NCBI GenBank assembly: GCA_903881265.1 | Contig: CAIRSV010000303.1 | Coordinates: 1-9,858 of the forward strand | Direction of reading: 5' to 3' | DNA from: an uncultured Bacteroidota bacterium | GTDB lineage: Bacteria > Bacteroidota > Bacteroidia > Chitinophagales > Chitinophagaceae | Length of the DNA: 9,858 nucleotides | Part shown: piece by piece, positions 1 through 6,471 of the stretch | Position numbering within the stretch: the stretch's first letter is position 1 | How the letters are laid out: every line of letters starts with the position of its first letter | Notes under the pieces: generated by a model | Seen by the model: only the letters and a program-made list of their open reading frames with translations | Databases searched by the model: none | What the model was told of the DNA's origin: nothing | Translations under genes and position numbers: made by a program

Positions 1-1
1 C

Positions 2-289
2 CATGATCGGATTCCATTAAATAACAGTTAGAGTGATGGACTCAAGAGACAACAACATACAATCTATCCGTTTAGTTTCATGGAATGCAATTCATATTTC
101 GAACAACATTTTTCTGTCGATGAAGCCTTTCAAGAGATGATACACTATGCCGACATCACCGCACAAGTTGGTGGCACCTTCATTTCTATTTGGCATAATT
201 TTTCCGTAGGATCTGATCCGATGTGGAAAGGCTGGAAAGAGATGTATGAGATGTTTTGGGAAAGACAATTCATTGCCTTGAAATCGTGA
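2..289 (+). pseudogene. 3' remnant of a polysaccharide deacetylase-like gene
   Basis: The open stretch from the ATG at 80 encodes 69 residues ending at TGA 287-289. It contains GGTFISIWHNF followed by MWKGWKEMYEMF. I recognise this from memory as the C-terminal signature of the Bacteroidota polysaccharide deacetylase family, whose members normally have several hundred residues and an NodB-type catalytic domain upstream. Similarity appears to continue upstream of the ATG: in the same frame, residues around 56-79 read HTIYPFSF, like the family's IYPFQVM segment. An in-frame TAG at 29-31 interrupts this, and the other two frames also have stops within the first 25 bases. The catalytic part therefore cannot be joined to this tail as the sequence stands. 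The simplest reading is a nonsense-broken gene whose body lies to the left of the window. A sequencing error or a short independent 69-aa protein are alternatives. It converges on the M2 peptidase gene. Confidence 0.5.
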
Positions 290-290
290 T

Positions 291-307
291 GTTGGATCTT
301 ATCCAAT
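291..307 (+). terminator. Hairpin after the deacetylase-like stop; possible terminator
   Basis: TTGGAT (292-297) and ATCCAA (301-306) form a perfect 6-bp stem with a 3-base loop, extendable by a G·U pair at 291/307. It starts two bases after the TGA at 289 and lies between two convergent genes. No run of T follows on either strand, so it is not a canonical intrinsic terminator. It could protect or stop transcripts from either side. Confidence 0.3.
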
Positions 308-339
308 GTAAATTCCAAGAACCTTCATTTCTATTCTAC

Positions 340-2139
340 TTACAAACTTTCAGGCAAGGTGTATTTCCTGCCATTGTTCTGCTCTTTCAACCAACCCATC
401 AAGGGCGAAAAATAATCGACCATCGCATTGGCATTCAAGTCGTCACCTGTCGTTTCTTTTAACACCTTGCGCCAGTCTTTGCTCGAACCCGGATACATAA
501 TTTTGCGAAGAAAATCACCGATTTCCTTATGACCGAAATAATTGCAGGCATGCGGATCTTGGTGTAGGATATTCTTAGCGATATGCTGATGCATCTGATA
601 CAGAATTACATACGACAAGGCGTAATCGTAATATTGCGCAGCATCATCATTGATATGTGTTTTTGTAGCCGCATCACAATATTCTTCCCCTCGTGCGGTT
701 GGCGGTACCACGCCTTGATATTGTTTCACCAAGTCCCACCACTTTTTATTCCATTCAGTCGACGGAAGGTTATCTGAATAAATACTTTTTTCAAAGCCTG
801 TCATCACGCCACTTGAAAACGAAATAAAGACGGCCGAATTCATCGCTTCTTTCAGCAACGATTGTATCGAATCGGTTTTGACACCCTTCGGAATAAGTCC
901 TGCATTTTCAAGAAATGGTTTTTGCATAGCAGCCAATCCCATCAAGGTACCCATCGCTTCATGATACGCACGATTAGCGCCTGCGCGCAACAATGGCGGC
1001 ACATCTTTATTAGTATAAGTCATGTAATAATAAATATGCCCTAACTCATGATTGGCAGTCTCCCACCATTCGCTGTTTGCTTCGACGCTCATCAAACTAC
1101 GTACATCCTGATTTAAATCCATATGCCATGCACTCGCATGATTATTTTTCTTCACATTACTATCGGCTTTGTAGGGATACAAGCTCGACTTCTCCCAAAA
1201 TGTTGTTGGCAAAGGCGCATAACCCAGACTGACATAAAATGCTTCTGCCTGCTTAGGTATCCAAGCAGCGCCTTTTGTTTTAAGTATGCTATCGAGATTG
1301 ATACCTTGCACCTGTACCTCACTGCTCCAGTCTTGCGCCCAACGATTAGGAATCCAATCGGCAGGTAAATAATCAGGCACGACAGACTGCTTGTATTTCT
1401 TTGCCAATTCGTAGCGCATATACGTGTGCATCTCTCTGTAAAGCGGCCACATTTCTTTCATGATTTTATGATTCAATGCCATCATCTCGTCGGTGGTCAT
1501 GTTGTATTCTGATACCTGATAATTGAAATAATCTTTATAGCCCAAGGCCTGAACCGTTTTATTTCGCAATCCACGAAGCGCAATTAATCCTTCCTTCAAG
1601 CCTTTCCCAACTTCCTTACTTGCCTCCCAGGCTTGTCGGCGTTTGGTTAGGTCGGTCTCATTTTTAAGAATATCATCGATATCATTTGTATTCACTTTCT
1701 GATTGCCAATTTTATATTGATAGCCAAAAAGTTTTTCAGTCTGCGCAGTCTCCGCCTTGATTCGTGCTTTCACAATGCTGTCGACAATCGCAGGGTTATT
1801 GGCTGCAGAAAACAAGATCGCTTCCATTTGTTTTCGTTGCAATTCAGTGAGTGATGTAGCATGCGCCATAAACGCTTTTGCTTTCTTGATTACACCTTCA
1901 CTGCCTGTAAACGCAGCGAATGCTTCTTCTGTCTTGCGAGTTTGAATTGAATTCGTGCTATCGCCCTCCTTGATATCGATATTTGATTTCCATTGGGCTT
2001 CTTGCGATGCCGCATATAATTTGACATACTCCTTCGAATATTCATCGATGAAACGCTGAGCATCTTCATTGAGGCGGCGTTCATCGAAATTGCAGGCAAA
2101 CAAACTGCTAATCAGCAGAACAACATATACTTTTTTCAT
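340..2139 (-). CDS. M2 family peptidyl-dipeptidase (ACE-like), lipoprotein
   Basis: This 599-aa protein belongs to the angiotensin-converting-enzyme family of zinc metallopeptidases, which remove C-terminal dipeptides from peptides. The zinc motif HELGH is at residues 364-368 within the sequence WWETANHELGHIYYYM. The downstream HEAMG (393-397) supplies Glu394, the expected third zinc ligand, matching HEAIG in ACE. A further family block, YYDYALSYVILYQMHQH, lies near residue 510-530. The N-terminus is a lipoprotein signal: a short KK stretch, a hydrophobic core and the lipobox LFAC with the modified Cys at residue 16. The mature enzyme should be membrane-anchored in the periplasm or on the outer membrane. 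Length matches single-domain bacterial M2 enzymes, and the N-terminal signal fixes the start. It lies downstream of the permease in the same direction but behind about 860 bp of repeats, so independent transcription is likely. A role in using peptides together with the permease is only an inference. Confidence 0.93.
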   Translation of the reverse strand: MKKVYVVLLISSLFACNFDERRLNEDAQRFIDEYSKEYVKLYAASQEAQWKSNIDIKEGDSTNSIQTRKTEEAFAAFTGSEGVIKKAKAFMAHATSLTELQRKQMEAILFSAANNPAIVDSIVKARIKAETAQTEKLFGYQYKIGNQKVNTNDIDDILKNETDLTKRRQAWEASKEVGKGLKEGLIALRGLRNKTVQALGYKDYFNYQVSEYNMTTDEMMALNHKIMKEMWPLYREMHTYMRYELAKKYKQSVVPDYLPADWIPNRWAQDWSSEVQVQGINLDSILKTKGAAWIPKQAEAFYVSLGYAPLPTTFWEKSSLYPYKADSNVKKNNHASAWHMDLNQDVRSLMSVEANSEWWETANHELGHIYYYMTYTNKDVPPLLRAGANRAYHEAMGTLMGLAAMQKPFLENAGLIPKGVKTDSIQSLLKEAMNSAVFISFSSGVMTGFEKSIYSDNLPSTEWNKKWWDLVKQYQGVVPPTARGEEYCDAATKTHINDDAAQYYDYALSYVILYQMHQHIAKNILHQDPHACNYFGHKEIGDFLRKIMYPGSSKDWRKVLKETTGDDLNANAMVDYFSPLMGWLKEQNNGRKYTLPESL

Positions 2140-2157
2140 GTTCGTATTTTAAGAGGA

Positions 2158-2165
2158 TAAATATA
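2158..2165 (-). promoter_or_regulatory. Weak candidate -7 box for the M2 peptidase
   Basis: On the minus strand this reads TATATTTA, matching the Bacteroidota -7 consensus TAnnTTTG at all but the last base, about 19 bases before the ATG. No well-spaced TTTG was found upstream, so this is only a candidate. Confidence 0.25.
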
Positions 2166-2221
2166 ATCCGACATTCTTACAATTTCATCAATTACAAATA
2201 CCACGATTCAAATACAATGAA

Positions 2222-2946
2222 TGCCACAAATTCACAGATCCATTCAACTGATTTTTTATACTCTGTGAATCTGTAGCAAGCTTCGAGGAGTTCTCTCAAT
2301 TAAAAACCAAAAAGGCTATGCATTTCTCTTACGCGGGTAATTCAATCCGAATCCAAGTAGTTGATTAAATACAATGAATGCCACAAATTCACAGATTGAT
2401 TCAACTGATTTTTTATACTCTGCGAATCTGTGGCAAAAATTTATTATTCGTAGCAAGCTTCGAGGAATTCTGGTAATTAAAAACCAAAAAGGCTATGCAT
2501 TTCTCTTACGTAGGTAATTCAATCCAAATCCAAGTAGGTGATCAAATACAATGAATGCCACAAATTCACAGATTCATTCAACTGATTTTTTATACTCTGT
2601 GAATCTGTGGCAAGCTTTGAGGAGTTCTCTCAATTAAAAACCAAAAAAGCTATGCATTTCTCTTACGCGGGTAATTCAATCCGAATCCAAGTAGTTGATT
2701 AAATACAATGAGTGCCACAAATTCACAGATTGATTCAACTGATTTTTTATACTCTGTGAATCTGTGGCAAAAATTTATTATTCGTAGCAAGCTTAGAGGA
2801 GTTCTCTCAGTTAAAAACCAAAAAGGCTATGCATTTCTCTTACGTAGGTAATTCAATCCGAATCCAAGTAGGTGATTAAATACAATGAGTGCCACAAATT
2901 CACAGATTCATTCAAATGATTTTTTATACTCTGTGAATCTGTGGCA
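2222..2946 (-). repeat. Five long hairpins, one per tandem unit
   Basis: Each unit has a left arm TGCCACAAATTCACAGA and a right arm close to TCTGTGAATCTGTGGCA, 17 bases each, around a loop of about 23 bases. Arm pairs are 2222-2238/2262-2278, 2379-2395/2419-2435, 2556-2572/2596-2612, 2713-2729/2753-2769 and 2890-2906/2930-2946. Pairing has one non-Watson-Crick position in every unit plus one more in units 1 and 2. All of these are G·U in minus-strand RNA and A·C in plus-strand RNA. The hairpins lie in the 3' untranslated region of the permease. No T run follows them, so they look more like RNA-stabilising or REP-like palindromes than intrinsic terminators. Confidence 0.85.
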
Positions 2947-3028
2947 AAAATTTATTATCCGTAGCAAGCTTCGAGGAATTCTCTTAATTAAAAACCAAAA
3001 AGACTATGCATTTCTCTTACGCAGGTAA
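2374..3028 (+). other. 47-codon ORF repeated in the long tandem units; probably not coding
   Basis: Each long unit holds an open frame on the plus strand from ATG to TAA: 2374-2517, 2708-2851 and 2885-3028. Each is 47 residues, starting M(N/S)ATNSQI and ending KGYAFLLRR or KDYAFLLRR. The short units lose it through their 20-bp deletion, stopping after 19 codons in unit 1 (2217-2276) and 28 in unit 3 (2551-2637). The third copy overlaps the permease end by 25 bp antisense. More differences among the three copies change an amino acid than are silent, and no clear ribosome binding site precedes the ATGs. The frame is therefore probably a by-product of the repeat. Confidence 0.2.
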
Positions 3029-4671
3029 TTCAATCCGAATCCAAGTAGGTGGATTATAGAGAAAAGAACCACAAAGTAGAAGAAGGCCTCATCTGCCTTA
3101 TAACCGCTCATCAACTCGCCCAAATCTTTTGCATAATGTGAGAAGGTCATCAGTAGCAACATGGCGGCGGTGCCTAATCCAATCAGACTAATCAGTCTGC
3201 TTTTCTTTCCTTCTGTTGCTAAATCAGCCAGGTGACTGTTTTTCAAACTATACAACAGATAGATATCAAACCCAATCAGTAACCAGGCCACGAGTCGACT
3301 CCAGTTTTCCCAGCCAAGTCCGAATACCATGAAACCGCAAATCAAAATGCCTAATATCGGAATCAAAGGAACCAACGCCACACGGAATGGACGCGGTGTA
3401 TCCGGATTTGATTTTCGCATAATAATGACACCGGCGGAAACTAAAATAAAGGCAAACAAGGTGCCGATACTAGTCATATCACCCACAATATCCCCCGGTA
3501 CAAAAGCCGCAAAAACACCTACGAGTAAAAACAACCACATATTAGCTTTGGCTGGTGTTTTAAATGTAGGGTGAACTTCCGAAAACGATTTTGGCAATAA
3601 GCCATCCTTACTCATTGAATAAAATACACGTGATTGACCTAGTAACATGACAAGTATCACAGACGAAAACCCAGCTAAAATAGCGATGGTTATTAATCCA
3701 GCAAACCATTCGTAACCGTGCATATAATGAGAAATAGCATACGCCACTGCCGCTTCATGTCCAGGACCGGTAACACTGAAATCTTTGTAATTGGCAATGC
3801 CTGTCAAGACATAAGAGAATAGGATATAGAGCACGGTACAAAAAGCAAGCGAACCCAAAATACCGATCGGCATTCCTTTTTGCGGATTCTTGGCTTCCTG
3901 TGCAGCCGTACTCACCGCATCAAAACCTACATAGGCAAAGAAAACAATGCCAGCCCCGCGAAGTATACCACTCCATCCAAAGGCCCCTGTTTCTCCGGTA
4001 TTCGCTGGTATGATCACAGCATGATTTTCGGGCATGATAAAATGCCAGCCGAATCCGATGAAAAGTAAGACAATGATGACTTTGATAATGACAATGATTG
4101 AATTAACATTTGCTGACTCTTTGGTACCACGTATCAGAATAGCCGTCAAAATAGCTAATATCAAGACTGCTGGAATATTGATAATGCCATGCACACCTTC
4201 CAACGACGCCTGGAAAGGTGAATGGCAAAATTCATAGGGTATAGTAAACCCGAAGTAATGCTCACATAATTTATTCAAATATTCACTCCACGCGATAGCC
4301 ACACAAGCCGCTCCCAATGCGTATTCCAATATAAGATCCCAACCTATAATCCAAGCAATCAATTCACCCATCGTTGCATATGAATATGTATACGCGCTAC
4401 CAGCAATTGGTATCATAGACGCAAATTCAACATAACATAAACCTGCAAAAGCACAACCAATACCCGCAATAATATACGAGATCATCACTCCCGGACCGGC
4501 ATGATTACCGGCCGCTGCCGCTGTACGCACAAAGATACCGGCACCAATAATCGCTCCTATACCTAAGGCCAACAAGGCACCCGACCCTAAGGATCGCTTT
4601 AATGAATGTTCTCCCTTTTCCTGCGACTCAGCTAACAGCTTATCGAGTGATTTTTTGACAAATAGACCCAT
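3004..4671 (-). CDS. APC superfamily amino-acid permease (CAT-like)
   Basis: This 555-aa inner-membrane transporter carries the APC signature of the first helix, LGIGAIIGAGIFV (residues 36-48). It also has YVEFASMIPIAGSAYTYSY (80-98), GFDAVSTAAQEAKNPQKGMP (249-268) and SMSKDGLLP (352-360). All of these are typical of cationic-amino-acid-transporter-like permeases. About 14 hydrophobic segments are visible, the last two after residue 490. Substrate cannot be read from the sequence; amino acid uptake or exchange is the family role. An in-frame ATG lies 19 codons upstream at 4728. I prefer the ATG at 4669-4671 because the protein then begins MGLFVKKSLDKLLAE, the family-like start. The upstream extension also overlaps a good promoter candidate (4691-4721). 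The final ~16 codons, ending LLGFGLNYLRKRNA, are also present in degenerate form in four tandem copies downstream. Confidence 0.92.
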   Translation of the reverse strand: MGLFVKKSLDKLLAESQEKGEHSLKRSLGSGALLALGIGAIIGAGIFVRTAAAAGNHAGPGVMISYIIAGIGCAFAGLCYVEFASMIPIAGSAYTYSYATMGELIAWIIGWDLILEYALGAACVAIAWSEYLNKLCEHYFGFTIPYEFCHSPFQASLEGVHGIINIPAVLILAILTAILIRGTKESANVNSIIVIIKVIIVLLFIGFGWHFIMPENHAVIIPANTGETGAFGWSGILRGAGIVFFAYVGFDAVSTAAQEAKNPQKGMPIGILGSLAFCTVLYILFSYVLTGIANYKDFSVTGPGHEAAVAYAISHYMHGYEWFAGLITIAILAGFSSVILVMLLGQSRVFYSMSKDGLLPKSFSEVHPTFKTPAKANMWLFLLVGVFAAFVPGDIVGDMTSIGTLFAFILVSAGVIIMRKSNPDTPRPFRVALVPLIPILGILICGFMVFGLGWENWSRLVAWLLIGFDIYLLYSLKNSHLADLATEGKKSRLISLIGLGTAAMLLLMTFSHYAKDLGELMSGYKADEAFFYFVVLFSIIHLLGFGLNYLRKRNA

Positions 4672-4690
4672 AATGAAATATAATTTTGGA

Positions 4691-4721
4691 GTAAGATAGA
4701 AATTAATTTTAGAACTGCAAA
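4691..4721 (-). promoter_or_regulatory. Candidate promoter of the permease
   Basis: Minus strand: TTTG (4718-4721), a 19-base spacer, then TATCTTAC (4691-4698), close to the Bacteroidota pair TTTG/TAnnTTTG. Transcription would begin near 4686, about 15 bases before the preferred ATG at 4671. This excludes the upstream ATG at 4728 as the main start. Confidence 0.45.
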
Positions 4722-4883
4722 CTTTCATTCACAGAATAGAAAGCGCAACGCATTCTACTTCTAGCCATAGGCCTTGCTTCCAAATTTTAATCAGCATCAT
4801 ACTGACCAATGACAACACATTTACTTCGCGCAATCAATGCATCCTACTGAATTAAATCACTGAACGAATAAACGTACATGCGT

Positions 4884-5624
4884 CTAAGCCATTCGCTGTT
4901 TCATCGCTTCGAAACAGATGATACCTGCCGCGACAGACACATTAAAACTATCGAAATTACCCTGCATTGGAATAATAAAGGTTTCATCACATTGCTCTTG
5001 CGTGGCGCGCGAAATCCCTTTTTCTTCGGCACCAAGCACCAGACAGCTAGGTGTTTTAAAATCGATATCCATCAATGACCTAGTAGCTTTCAAATCAGAT
5101 GAAAATATTTTAATTCCATTCATCTTTAGGGTTTCAAGAATATAGCTAAGATTCTTTTCACGACAGAAGGTAATTTGCATCATCGCACCCGCTGATGTCT
5201 TTACCATATCTTCGTGCAAGGGCGCCGAATTCTTTTCTGAGAAGATAATGGCATCCGCACCGCAACAAACCGCGCTTCGAATGATAGCCCCCGTATTTCG
5301 CACATCGGTAATACCATCCAATAATAATAAGAAGGGCGTTTTACCCTGATCATATAAATGTGAAATAATATCTTGCAAAGGCGTGTAATCGACAATCGAA
5401 CCAAAGGCAATCACCCCCTGATGTACACCACGCACCATTGCATTGAGCTTCTCAACCGGCACGCGTACGATAGGAGTACCTGCCTGCTTAGCCATACGAA
5501 TGATATCGCCCACGTTCTCACCCGAGATCGTGTGATGCATGAGGATACGATCTAACGGCACATTATTTTGTAAAGCTTCGAGTACGGGATTGCGTCCGTA
5601 GATGAGTGATTTAGTCGAACGCAT
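4884..5624 (-). CDS. rlmB: 23S rRNA 2'-O-ribose methyltransferase, TrmH/RlmB family
   Basis: This 246-aa SPOUT-class methyltransferase transfers a methyl group from S-adenosylmethionine to a ribose 2'-OH. The family prototype modifies a guanosine in the 23S rRNA peptidyl-transferase region. An N-terminal substrate-binding domain (about 6-80) starts IYGRNPVLEAL and includes VHQGVIAF. The catalytic domain has all three SpoU motifs: motif 1 DVRNTGAIIRSA (107-118), motif 2 LVLGAEEKGIS (195-205) and motif 3 IPMQGNFDSFNVSVAAGI (218-235). Motif 3 has DSF where SLN is commonly preceded by ESL, a mild variation that keeps the Asn. Length is that of RlmB. It follows the small T9SS-tail gene with a 3-bp gap, so the two are probably cotranscribed. 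Family assignment is firm; the exact RNA target (RlmB rather than a paralogue) is inferred. Confidence 0.9.
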   Translation of the reverse strand: MRSTKSLIYGRNPVLEALQNNVPLDRILMHHTISGENVGDIIRMAKQAGTPIVRVPVEKLNAMVRGVHQGVIAFGSIVDYTPLQDIISHLYDQGKTPFLLLLDGITDVRNTGAIIRSAVCCGADAIIFSEKNSAPLHEDMVKTSAGAMMQITFCREKNLSYILETLKMNGIKIFSSDLKATRSLMDIDFKTPSCLVLGAEEKGISRATQEQCDETFIIPMQGNFDSFNVSVAAGIICFEAMKQRMA

Positions 5625-5627
5625 GAA

Positions 5628-5957
5628 TTATTTGTTGATAGTGAATTTAGATATTTCAAGAACTTTGCCGTTGGCATCCTTGGCTAAGACAATATAGACC
5701 CCGTTGGGATTGACATCCATCTCATCGAATGAAATTAGGTCGGCACCCGTGGGTATATTTTTTTGCTGAATTTTTTTTCCGATTAAACTCCTAACCTCGA
5801 AGCTACTGATACTAGAACCGCTGTAATTGATTTGAACAGAAAGCCGACTTGTTTTCAAGGGAACAGGATATAATGAAAACAACTTCACATCATCGCCTGC
5901 CGCCATACAATTGGCCGCAAACAACACAAGAAAAAGAAAGCTATAAAGTCGTTTCAT
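5628..5957 (-). CDS. Small secreted protein consisting of a T9SS type A sorting domain
   Basis: The 109-aa product has an N-terminal signal peptide (about residues 1-20, MKRLYSFLFLVLFAANCMAA). The Cys at 17 follows AAN and does not make a proper lipobox. The rest matches the layout of the type IX secretion C-terminal sorting domain. LFSLYPVPLKT (26-36) corresponds to the usual YPNP box, FEVRSLIGKKI (53-63) to the LLGK box, and GVYIVLA (86-92) with SKFTINK (103-109) to the final strands. Normally this domain of about 75-80 residues ends a large cargo protein and is cut off after outer-membrane passage. Here there is no cargo in front of it. It may be a free-standing beta-sandwich protein or the remnant of a larger secreted protein. 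It lies 3 bp upstream of rlmB in the same direction; no functional link is evident. Confidence 0.8.
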   Translation of the reverse strand: MKRLYSFLFLVLFAANCMAAGDDVKLFSLYPVPLKTSRLSVQINYSGSSISSFEVRSLIGKKIQQKNIPTGADLISFDEMDVNPNGVYIVLAKDANGKVLEISKFTINK

Positions 5958-5968
5958 ATCGAAGGGAA

Positions 5969-5976
5969 CAAAAATA
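5969..5976 (-). promoter_or_regulatory. Candidate -7 box for the T9SS-tail/rlmB pair
   Basis: The minus strand reads TATTTTTG, an exact match to TAnnTTTG, ending 11 bases before the ATG at 5957. A start site about 5 bases after the box would leave a leader of only about five bases. No good TTTG is found at 19-21 bases upstream. Confidence 0.4.
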
Positions 5977-6064
5977 TAGCCTTTTTTTCAGAATATCCGC
6001 GAAACGAATGTTCTTTTTCCATCGGGATTCAATAATTTTACAAACCTATTAATCAATTTGATCG

Positions 6065-6379
6065 ATGCATTTTATTCAAAGTAGTTGGTTTACCCACCAT
6101 TGGATATTTCTTCTTTTGTTTCTTGTCGGCAGTCTATCGATCGTTGCTTACATAAATGATAAACGCAAATTGCTTCGCTATACCACTGTATCGTTTATGC
6201 TCTTGTTTGCGTTTTATATGTACTTTCTTGTCCTTCCTCAAATCAATCATTCGCTTGCTATAAACGACAACCTGCTCTCGACCTTGAAAGTAGGTAAATC
6301 AACCGAGGAAAAAATTTCCATCTTCTCGAAAGTCATCAACTTTGTAATCGGCATACTCAAAAACAAACCTGGCGAATAA
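6065..6379 (+). CDS. Small membrane protein of unknown function, two helices
   Basis: I do not recognise this 104-aa protein. It has two hydrophobic segments, about residues 12-30 (rich in L, F, V, I) and 39-57. They are joined by a short basic loop NDKRKLLR (31-38), which by the positive-inside rule should face the cytoplasm and place both ends outside. A polar segment (about 58-83) and a C-terminal stretch with possible amphipathic character (IFSKVINFVIGILKN, 86-100) follow. There is no signal-peptidase site. It is divergent from the T9SS-tail gene and converges on prfC, with 92 bp between the stops and no obvious terminator hairpin there. The ATG at 6065 is the first in the frame and no other gene explains this interval. 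Composition fits a real membrane protein, but a chance ORF cannot be ruled out. Confidence 0.6.
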   Translation: MHFIQSSWFTHHWIFLLLFLVGSLSIVAYINDKRKLLRYTTVSFMLLFAFYMYFLVLPQINHSLAINDNLLSTLKVGKSTEEKISIFSKVINFVIGILKNKPGE

Positions 6380-6471
6380 ACATTCAAGCATCTATTCGAC
6401 ACGTGCACTGCGGCAACCTCAAGACGAATGACTGACAGCCTTATCACTTAATTTTCAGCAGTAAAAAATAG

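Larger units (their letters stand above)
2205..3051. repeat. Five-unit tandem repeat array carrying copies of the permease 3' end
   Basis: Five units follow head to tail at about 2205-2362, 2363-2539, 2540-2696, 2697-2873 and 2874-3051, with lengths near 158, 177, 157, 177 and 178. Each begins GATT(A)AATACAATGA, continues with an inverted repeat, then an AT-rich spacer, then a segment whose minus strand reads as the last ~16 codons and stop of the permease gene. In unit 5 that segment is the real gene end (3004-3051). Units 1 and 3 lack 20 bp after the right hairpin arm. Variants alternate: units 1/3 share CGCGGG and TAGTTGATT, while units 2/4 share CGTAGG and GATTGATTC. This gives a higher-order period of about 334 bp. 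Other variants cut across this pattern (AATGAATG in units 1-3 against AATGAGTG in 4-5), suggesting gene conversion. The array fills the region between permease and peptidase. It contains no transposase gene and is not CRISPR-like. Confidence 0.95.

Noticed and set aside
2222..2946. Intrinsic terminators at the five hairpins
   Set aside because: No T run follows the right arm in either reading direction, and the loops are long (about 23 bases).
2205..3051. CRISPR array
   Set aside because: Units are about 157-177 bp and similar throughout. There are no short repeats with unique spacers and no cas gene nearby.
2205..3051. Insertion sequence or transposon remnant
   Set aside because: There is no transposase fragment and no target-site duplication. 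The unit includes the neighbouring gene's end, and junctions look like microhomology. A non-autonomous dispersed element remains possible.
4672..4728. Upstream ATG at 4728 as the permease start
   Set aside because: The extra 19 residues are not family-like, and they overlap a well-spaced promoter candidate that would start transcription inside them.
4729..4883. Gene or RNA between the permease and rlmB
   Set aside because: No frame of useful length and only weak short inverted repeats were found in these 155 bases.
6380..6471. Bidirectional terminator between the 104-aa gene and prfC
   Set aside because: The longest complementary arms are about four bases. A short T run follows prfC, but there is no hairpin before it.
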